Of a stretch of DNA of 19,244 nt, positions 14,573-19,244 are shown in pieces. The number at the start of each line of letters is the position of its first letter. Within the stretch, counting starts at the first letter, position 1. Under the pieces are notes generated by a model. That model was not told the DNA's origin. It did no database searches and was given only the letters and a program-made list of their open reading frames with translations. The position numbers were made by a program, and so were the translations under genes. The stretch is from Eubacterium sp. (GTDB lineage Bacteria; Bacillota; Clostridia; Lachnospirales; Lachnospiraceae), in contig DNFT01000022.1 of NCBI GenBank assembly GCA_003486385.1, positions 1 to 19,244 of the forward strand. Reading direction: 5' to 3'.

Positions 14573-15526
14573 TTAAGGTTTATCCAGATAACGCACTTCA
14601 TCCCCGTTTATGATTTTCTTATCATTATCCGCTGTAAGACTGCCTATTACAGCAGCAGGAATATCTGCCGCACTGAATGCCTCAAGTATTTTTTCAGATT
14701 GTGGTGTAATCACAAGCATACATCCTGCCGACGCTGCCTCATACGGATTGATTCCCATTATCTCACAGAATTCAATCGTCTCCTGCCTCACAGGTATCGC
14801 TCTAAGGTCAATATTAAGCCCGCACCTGCTTCCCACAGAAAGCTCCCACAGTGCCGCAAATATGCCCTTCTGTGCCACATCATGCATTGCTGCTGCTCCA
14901 TTCTCTATCGCAATTCTTGAAGCCGGTATGGTGCATGCATGTCCGGCAATATTATCCATCTTAGATACATACGGCAACGGAAGCCTTTTTAACAGCTCAT
15001 CCCTATGTTCATCGACAAGATATGCGCTCTCCTCTATGGCTATCCAGCCGGCAGCTATGACAGCCATTCCTGATGATGCATTTCTAAGGCTCATAAGCTC
15101 ATTTTTCATACACATACCCGTCACCGTGATTGTCACCATATCCGATGAAACATTCCCACTAACCTCCGTATGTCCACCCGCTAACTGTATGCCGCATTCA
15201 CCACAGGCCTTGTCTACCATGCGTGTAAGCTCCTTAAGTGCCTTCTCATCATACTTCTCCGGCAAAATGAATGCCGCCGAAGCCGCTACCGGTGTTCCGC
15301 CACACGCCGCAATATTGTTAACTGCCCGTATCACTGCAAAATATGGTGCAAGCCGTTCTCCTGTGAGTGCACACTCTGTTGACGTAAGTATATATTTATC
15401 ACCCACATCTATAACGCTGCAGTCATGTCCAACCGCACCACCAGTGACAACCTGTCTGTTTTTCTGGGTTATCAGCTTAAACACAGAGCGGTTAAGTACC
15501 GACTCCGATATTTTTTTATTCTTCAT
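14573..15526 (-). CDS. AIR synthase-related (PurM/HypE-like) ATP-binding protein
   Basis: A 317-residue protein of the PurM superfamily, which includes HypE, ThiL, SelD and PurM. Seen here: GAVGHDCSVIDVGDKYILTSTECA near the N terminus with the Asp that binds ATP-Mg, AVIRAVNNIAACGGTPVAASAAF (typical of the dimer interface), GECGIQLAGGHTEVS, and the C-terminal domain with MHDVAQKGIFAALWEL and ASAGCMLVITP. The C-terminal Cys of HypE is absent (the protein ends EVRYLDKP), so it is not a standard hydrogenase maturation HypE. The substrate is unknown. AAAGG lies 7 nt before the ATG. It is followed closely by the CheX-like and TrmL genes and preceded by a microprotein gene 77 nt upstream. Confidence 0.8.
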   Translation of the reverse strand: MKNKKISESVLNRSVFKLITQKNRQVVTGGAVGHDCSVIDVGDKYILTSTECALTGERLAPYFAVIRAVNNIAACGGTPVAASAAFILPEKYDEKALKELTRMVDKACGECGIQLAGGHTEVSGNVSSDMVTITVTGMCMKNELMSLRNASSGMAVIAAGWIAIEESAYLVDEHRDELLKRLPLPYVSKMDNIAGHACTIPASRIAIENGAAAMHDVAQKGIFAALWELSVGSRCGLNIDLRAIPVRQETIEFCEIMGINPYEAASAGCMLVITPQSEKILEAFSAADIPAAVIGSLTADNDKKIINGDEVRYLDKP

Positions 15527-15603
15527 ACTTTGACCTTTACATACAACGTAAATACTGGTATTCTACTCTAAGAATACTACTTCCCGCAAGAAGCGGATAA
15601 CTG
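15527..15603 (-). other. Spacer with two hairpins between the microprotein and the AIR-synthase-like gene
   Basis: On the minus strand, CCGC-TTCTT-GCGG and GTATTC-TTAGAGTA-GAATAC form adjacent stem-loops in the 77-nt spacer. There is no U tract, so they are not typical terminators. They may be a processing or stability element between the two cistrons. Confidence 0.4.
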
Positions 15604-15708
15604 TTACAGATATGCCGCTATCATCGGAAGCAGCATGGCAAGAACCAATATAACCACTATAACAATTGTTATAATTCTTCTATTTTTTTTGCTGTAAAAA
15701 TTAAACAT
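15604..15708 (-). CDS. 34-residue single-pass membrane microprotein
   Basis: An unannotated short frame: MFNFYSKKNRRIITIVIVV, then ILVLAMLLPMIAAYL and stop. It has a basic N terminus (KKNRR), one continuous hydrophobic helix of about 22 residues with a Pro near the end, and an outside C terminus predicted by the positive-inside rule. AGAGG lies 6 nt before the ATG, a strong ribosome binding site for so short a frame. It is the first open frame on the minus strand ahead of the AIR-synthase-like, CheX-like and TrmL genes, and is divergent to a membrane-anchored gene 41 bp away. I do not recognise the family with confidence. The function is unknown; small membrane proteins of this kind often regulate a larger membrane partner. 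Confidence 0.6.
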   Translation of the reverse strand: MFNFYSKKNRRIITIVIVVILVLAMLLPMIAAYL

Positions 15709-15749
15709 TTTTTACCTCTCTAAAATATAATCACCGGAGGCATATACTC

Positions 15750-16391
15750 ATGATACACAACCTTTTACATACACTGCCGGTTTCGCTGATATTCTGCACC
15801 ATTGTTATGGGCTTTTTACTTATGTACGAACGCAAAAAACATGCGCGCGAAGCCAAACGGCGTGAAAATAATTTCTGGCAGCGCGAAAATGAAGCTAACT
15901 TTACCCGCCGCAAAGATATTTCTCAGCTGCCGTATATAAAGATTCCTTATGATACCCTGCCATTTATCCAGAATGCGCATGGTGAAATCGCCGAATACCA
16001 GAAAGAACTCCTATCCTTCAAGGATTCCAAGCTTCTTAATCTATCCGGCATGTCCAACACGGATCTTAAGCTTATGTATGGCGTAGCCAACCTTCCTGAG
16101 CTTTCACAATACGATGAGGCATGTACCGCTATGTACCGCACGATTGCCAATCTTGGCTCTAACCTTGCCAAGGAGGGCTACCACAGTGAAGCCATCGCTT
16201 TTTTGGAATTCGGCTTGGAAGCCGGCTCCGATATAAGCCGCAATTTTTATATTCTTGCCGACGAATATGCCAATGCCGGAAGATATGATGATATTGCAGG
16301 ACTTATAGAACATGCTCGGACGCTCACATCCCCTATGAAAGCTTCCATCCTGAATAATCTGCAGGATAAATATCAGAAGTCTCTTCCATAG
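15750..16391 (+). CDS. Membrane-anchored TPR-like protein of unknown function
   Basis: A 213-residue protein with an N-terminal membrane helix (about residues 8-26, LPVSLIFCTIVMGFLLMYE) followed at once by a strongly basic, charged stretch (RKKHAREAKRRENN) that should face the cytoplasm. A middle region (ISQLPYIKIPYDTLPF...) leads to a helical C-terminal half with TPR-like pairs (SNLAKEGYHSEAIAFLEFGLEAGSDISRNFYILADEYANAGRYDDIAGLI). I do not recognise a named family. GGAGG lies 9 nt before the ATG. It is divergent from the microprotein. Its last 19 bases overlap the 3' end of the convergent exonuclease gene. Confidence 0.8.
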   Translation: MIHNLLHTLPVSLIFCTIVMGFLLMYERKKHAREAKRRENNFWQRENEANFTRRKDISQLPYIKIPYDTLPFIQNAHGEIAEYQKELLSFKDSKLLNLSGMSNTDLKLMYGVANLPELSQYDEACTAMYRTIANLGSNLAKEGYHSEAIAFLEFGLEAGSDISRNFYILADEYANAGRYDDIAGLIEHARTLTSPMKASILNNLQDKYQKSLP

Positions 16392-17104
16392 GTTGAAAGT
16401 ATCTTATCAATTTCTCTTGAAGCCTGACTCTTTGTCAGGCTTTCAAGCTCTTTATCGAGCACCACTCCATGCTGTCTTATAAGGCTTTTTAAAAAACTAA
16501 TCTGCCTTGAAGTAGCGGGCGAATCCTTTTTTGCCGTGTACGCTATGTTTTCCGGAAGGAAAAGTGCCCCATAGTCTTCGTTATCCCGGCTCAGCGCTTC
16601 TTCATACATGCAGTCATACAATCTTGCCGCTGCCGCCGCATCGGAAAACGCCCTGTGTCTTGGCTCCTCCACAATCCCATAAAAATTACACAGATTCTCA
16701 AGGCTTCTGCTTTCCAGACCTGAAAGTAATTTTCTGGATATCTTGTGAGTGTCAATACACATTGCCTGATATTTCATCTTCAGGTTGAGAGCCTTCTGGC
16801 AGACAAAGCCGTAATCAAATGCCACATTATGACCTAATACCGGCATCTCTCCTATAAAATCCAATAGTTCCTTCAATACCTTATCTATTACCGGGGCAGA
16901 TGACACCATATTGTCATCTATCCCCGTAATTTCCGTAATTCTTGGCGGAATGTGTATCCCCGGATTAACAAAGGAGGAAAAATTTTCCATCCTGCTGCCC
17001 CCAATGAACTTTACCGCCCCGATTTCAATAATCATGTCCTCCCTCGGATTAAGACCTGTAGTCTCCAAATCCAATGCGACATAATCTGCTGCCTTTTCTA
17101 ACAT
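16373..17104 (-). CDS. DEDDh 3'-5' exonuclease (DnaQ-like)
   Basis: 243 residues with an N-terminal DEDDh exonuclease domain resembling the proofreading domain of DNA polymerase III (epsilon or PolC). Exo I: YVALDLETTGLNP with Asp12 and Glu14. Exo II: VLGHNVAFDYGF with Asp97. Exo III: HRAFSDAAAAARL with His150 and Asp155. All metal-binding residues are intact. A C-terminal extension of about 60 residues (TSRQISFLKSLIRQHGVVLDKELESLTKSQASREIDKIL) resembles a small helical domain found appended to such exonucleases in clostridia and may bind nucleic acid. The protein is free-standing, not fused to a polymerase. GAGG precedes the ATG by only 3 nt. It follows the aminopeptidase by 16 nt and overlaps the convergent gene at the 3' end by 19 bp. 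Confidence 0.88.
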   Translation of the reverse strand: MLEKAADYVALDLETTGLNPREDMIIEIGAVKFIGGSRMENFSSFVNPGIHIPPRITEITGIDDNMVSSAPVIDKVLKELLDFIGEMPVLGHNVAFDYGFVCQKALNLKMKYQAMCIDTHKISRKLLSGLESRSLENLCNFYGIVEEPRHRAFSDAAAAARLYDCMYEEALSRDNEDYGALFLPENIAYTAKKDSPATSRQISFLKSLIRQHGVVLDKELESLTKSQASREIDKILSTYGRDF

Positions 17105-17120
17105 AATCCTCTTTTCCGGT

Positions 17121-17993
17121 CTAGTATGATATTATCTCATACCCATCATCTGTCACAAGCACCTGAATCTCCCACTGTGCTGAAGGTAGTCTGTCCTGAG
17201 TATATGCAGTCCAGTCATTATCCTCATCAATATATATTTCCTGCTTACCCATATTAATCATAGGTTCAATGGTAAACATAAGTCCCGGAGCCATGACCAT
17301 CTCCGTTCCCGCCTTGGAAACATAGCTTACGAATGGATCCTCATGGAACTCAAGCCCGACACCATGACCGCCTATCTCACGGACAACGGAATATCCGTTC
17401 TCCTTGGCAAAATCATTGATTGCCTGACCTACATCACCTAAGAATCCCCATGGCTTAACCTTAGAAAGACCTACATTGAGGCTCTCCTTTGCCACATCTA
17501 CAAGACGCTTCTTCTCAGGTGACACCTCACCTATGCAGAACATTCTTGAGGAGTCTGAAAAATATCCGTCAAGTATTGTGGAGCAGTCCACATTGATGAT
17601 ATCACCCTCCCTGAGCATGACATCATCGGACGGTATTCCATGGCATACCTGATTATTTATCGAAGTACATACGCTCTTAGGAAAGCCTTCATAGTTAAGA
17701 GGTGCAGGTATTCCACCCATCTTCGTTGTGACATCGTACACCCACCTGTCAATCTCCTCTGTAGTAATTCCGGCCTTGATATGCTCTGCCACATAGTCAA
17801 GAACAGCTATATTTATCTTAGCACTTTCCTTTATTTTAGCCACCTGTTCCGGTGTCTTTATAAGCTTATGTGACGGCACAACGGCATGCATAAGTCTCAT
17901 GCTCTCAAGCTTATCGTCAAAATTACTGTGGCATCTCTTATATTTAAGACCGCTGCCACACCAGCACAAATCATTTCGTCCCGGTCTGATCAT
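17121..17993 (-). CDS. map: Methionine aminopeptidase type I with N-terminal SEC-C zinc motif
   Basis: 290 residues. The first about 25 form a SEC-C motif (RNDLCWCGSGLKYKRCH: Cys10, Cys12, Cys21, His22), which binds zinc and often mediates ribosome or SecA-type contacts. The catalytic pita-bread domain follows with all metal ligands: Asp136 (NVDC), Asp147 (GYFSD), His210 (GGHGVG), Glu243 (FTIEPM) and Glu275 (SAQWEIQV), plus the substrate His118 (QVCHGIP) and His217 (LEFHEDP). It removes the initiator Met from nascent chains. AGGAGG lies 11 nt upstream. A TATAAT hexamer at 18032-18027 without a good -35 may give local transcription. The SEC-C fusion is well known in Firmicutes; it may be a second MetAP beside the one in the ribosomal protein cluster. 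Confidence 0.93.
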   Translation of the reverse strand: MIRPGRNDLCWCGSGLKYKRCHSNFDDKLESMRLMHAVVPSHKLIKTPEQVAKIKESAKINIAVLDYVAEHIKAGITTEEIDRWVYDVTTKMGGIPAPLNYEGFPKSVCTSINNQVCHGIPSDDVMLREGDIINVDCSTILDGYFSDSSRMFCIGEVSPEKKRLVDVAKESLNVGLSKVKPWGFLGDVGQAINDFAKENGYSVVREIGGHGVGLEFHEDPFVSYVSKAGTEMVMAPGLMFTIEPMINMGKQEIYIDEDNDWTAYTQDRLPSAQWEIQVLVTDDGYEIISY

Positions 17994-18051
17994 TCTTATC
18001 CGTTCCTCCTAAAGAACCCTTAACATATTATACAAAAATCCGCCTCACATA

Positions 18052-18954
18052 TTACTCCCAGAGCTTCTTTTTGTATACCCCCTGCTCAACGAGCTCCCCA
18101 AAAGAGCTTACAACAAGAGCCTTATCCTCCTTATAAGTAACACCAAACCACTTGTCACTTGTAGGAAGCACATGGACATCCGCAAGACCTTCCTCAACCA
18201 TATCTCCGATGATTGTCGGTATAAGATACTCAGCCTTCATCTCATTGCCCTCAATTGAACCGAGGAATGTGACAAATCTCTTCTCAAGCTCAGGGAATAT
18301 ATCAGGTGTCAGTCCCCACATATTCATGGAAACAGGCTGGTTAAGCGGCACATTTCCGTCCGGAGTTGTCGCACAGTTATCTCCCCTGCCAATCTCCTTT
18401 GTCTCAACTATCTTAGTGAGTATTCCGTCCTTGACCTGACAGATTCCCCTCGTAACTGTTCCGTTATCGCTGAGTGTATTTCCCACCTCGAAGCCGGCCA
18501 TACAGAAGTTGAACTTCTTGTCCGACTTAGCAGGGTTGCAGAGGTACTCATGTACCTTCTTAAGTCCCTCCTTGCCGTAATAGTCGTCTGCATTGATGAC
18601 GGCGAAAGGCTCATTTACAACATCCTTGCAGGCAAGAATAGCCTGTCCTGTTCCCCACGGCTTCGTTCTTCCCGCCGGAACACTGTAGCCTCCCGGTAAA
18701 TCCTCCATATTCTGGAACACATACTCAACCTTCACACGCTTCTCTATTCTGTCTCCTATAGCCTCGCGGAATGCCTCCTCGATATCCCTTCTTATGATAA
18801 ATACAACCTTATCAAATCCTGCCTCAACCGCATCGTAGATAGAATAATCAAGAATAATCTCACCGCTAGGACCAACCGGCTCAATCTGCTTTATTCCGCC
18901 GTATCTGCTTCCCATACCAGCAGCCATAATGACCAATGTGGTATTAGTATTCAT
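18052..18954 (-). CDS. Sugar-phosphate nucleotidyltransferase
   Basis: A 300-residue cytoplasmic enzyme of the NTP_transferase family, which joins a nucleoside triphosphate and a sugar-1-phosphate. The nucleotide-binding signature is TLVIMAAGMGSRYGGIKQIEPVGPSGE (about residues 6-32), and the metal-binding Asp lies in FAVINADDYYG (about 118-128). The linking segment GGYSVPAGRTKPWGTGQAIL fits the substrate loop. Sugar and base specificity cannot be read from sequence; no cell-envelope gene is adjacent to help. GGAGG lies 10 nt before the ATG, and a sigma-A-like promoter is at 19030-19002. It stands alone, 58 bp upstream of the aminopeptidase gene. Confidence 0.88.
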   Translation of the reverse strand: MNTNTTLVIMAAGMGSRYGGIKQIEPVGPSGEIILDYSIYDAVEAGFDKVVFIIRRDIEEAFREAIGDRIEKRVKVEYVFQNMEDLPGGYSVPAGRTKPWGTGQAILACKDVVNEPFAVINADDYYGKEGLKKVHEYLCNPAKSDKKFNFCMAGFEVGNTLSDNGTVTRGICQVKDGILTKIVETKEIGRGDNCATTPDGNVPLNQPVSMNMWGLTPDIFPELEKRFVTFLGSIEGNEMKAEYLIPTIIGDMVEEGLADVHVLPTSDKWFGVTYKEDKALVVSSFGELVEQGVYKKKLWE

Positions 18955-19099
18955 AAATAATATTCCTCCAATAAATTATTTCCGCTTACAGCACTTCTTC
19001 TATCTTAATCTATTCAAAAATAAAAAGCAACCTTTCTTTAGCCGCTTTCTCCCCAAATCATGCTATTTTATCAATAAAAACATTATTTTTCACTTTTTA
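18955..19099. other. AT-rich intergenic region upstream of the nucleotidyltransferase
   Basis: It contains the ribosome binding site and promoter of the minus-strand nucleotidyltransferase gene. Apart from a weak stem (AGCGGC with GTTGCT, two G-U pairs, before a T-rich run) on the minus strand at about 19044-19024, nothing else is recognised. Confidence 0.5.
19002..19030 (-). promoter_or_regulatory. Sigma-A-like promoter of the nucleotidyltransferase gene
   Basis: On the minus strand, TTGCTT (19030-19025) and TAAGAT (19007-19002) are separated by 17 nt, about 48 nt before the ATG. Confidence 0.55.
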
Positions 19100-19244
19100 T
19101 GATGTTGGGGTCAAAACATGTGCTATAAACTTAGCATGTATAACGTATTATATTTATGCATATCACGACTTTTGGTAGAAGCTTAGATGTTCTTAGAACT
19201 CTGCTTAATACCTAGCCAAAAGCAGCACGGATGCTGCTTTTGAA
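19100..19244 (+). ncRNA. Candidate small RNA, copy B of dispersed family
   Basis: This region aligns with 3050-2888 on the minus strand: upstream block 1 (19100-19120), AT-rich block 2 (19137-19165, core identical over 20 nt) and hairpin block 3 (19178-19203), with the same 12-nt gap between blocks 2 and 3. In RNA, GGUA and AAGC (19174-19182) can pair with GCUU and UACC (19203-19212), enclosing the inner hairpin GUUC-UUA-GAAC. A terminator stem follows at 19217-19242. CUUUUGG (19169-19175) can pair with CCAAAAG (19216-19222), which competes with the base of the terminator, so two alternative folds are possible. Block 2 may hold the promoter, so the transcript would be roughly 90-100 nt. There is no open frame of note. 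Confidence 0.6.
19217..19242 (+). terminator. Terminator stem of candidate sRNA B
   Basis: CAAAAGCAGCA (19217-19227), loop CGGA and TGCTGCTTTTG (19232-19242) form a perfect 11-bp stem with U residues in its 3' arm. The window ends two bases later, so any longer U tract is not visible. Confidence 0.65.

Noticed and set aside
14610..15533. A 307-codon open frame on the plus strand opposite the AIR-synthase-like gene
   Set aside because: It is antisense to a gene with clear PurM-family motifs, has no ribosome binding site, and its translation is Ser/Ala/Thr-rich without domain signatures.
1..19244. CRISPR arrays, tRNA or rRNA genes, insertion sequences
   Set aside because: No regularly spaced direct repeats, cloverleaf sequences or transposase motifs were seen. 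The exact repeat of bases 1-21 near the right end is too short and lacks flanking duplications to be insertion-sequence ends, and ordinary housekeeping genes fill the space between.

Overview
The window looks like a chromosomal segment of a Gram-positive gut-type clostridium, most probably a member of the Lachnospiraceae. This is inferred from AT-leaning DNA with strong AGGAGG-type ribosome binding sites, from the gene families present (YhaM, MutS2 with an Smr domain, an OmpR-type two-component pair, a methionine aminopeptidase with an N-terminal SEC-C zinc motif) and from a Gram-positive style Tad pilus locus without a secretin. The genus cannot be fixed from the sequence. There are no tRNA or rRNA genes, no CRISPR array, no transposase and no sign of a recent island.

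Layout, left to right. Bases 1-21 carry an intergenic motif that recurs exactly, inverted, near the right end. On the minus strand follow a YhaM-type exoribonuclease and a membrane-anchored HtrA/PDZ protein whose three catalytic positions all look substituted. The 2686-3047 gap holds a candidate small RNA with a strong terminator. From 8733 down to 3048, minus strand, is a compact eight-gene type IVb (Tad/Flp) pilus operon: CpaF/TadA-like ATPase, TadB, TadC, Flp-like pilin, DUF4320-like pseudopilin, TadE-like protein, CpaB-like SAF protein and a CpaA/TadV prepilin peptidase. It has a clear sigma-A promoter (TTGACT-17-TATAAT) and a leader of about 100 nt rich in inverted repeats. No TadZ/CpaE, secretin or pilotin is present.

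Divergently, on the plus strand, mutS2 is followed by an OmpR-type response regulator and its histidine kinase, joined by an ATGA overlap. From 15708 down to 13588 (minus) lie an undescribed 34-residue membrane microprotein, a PurM/HypE-like AIR-synthase-related protein, a CheX-like phosphatase and the tRNA methyltransferase TrmL. A plus-strand single-pass membrane protein of unknown function converges on a DEDDh exonuclease and overlaps it by 19 bp. That exonuclease follows a methionine aminopeptidase and a sugar-phosphate nucleotidyltransferase, all on the minus strand.

The most notable unexplained signal is a dispersed intergenic element that looks like a multicopy small-RNA family. Copies at 3050-2888 (minus) and 19100-19244 (plus) share an upstream block, a 29-bp near-identical AT-rich block, a hairpin with compatible base changes at fixed spacing, and a 3' terminator. 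The upstream block of a third copy lies at 1-21 and points out of the window. Other points of interest are the HtrA-like pseudoprotease, the microprotein, and a TadE-like gene whose best ribosome binding site precedes an ATT codon rather than the first ATG.
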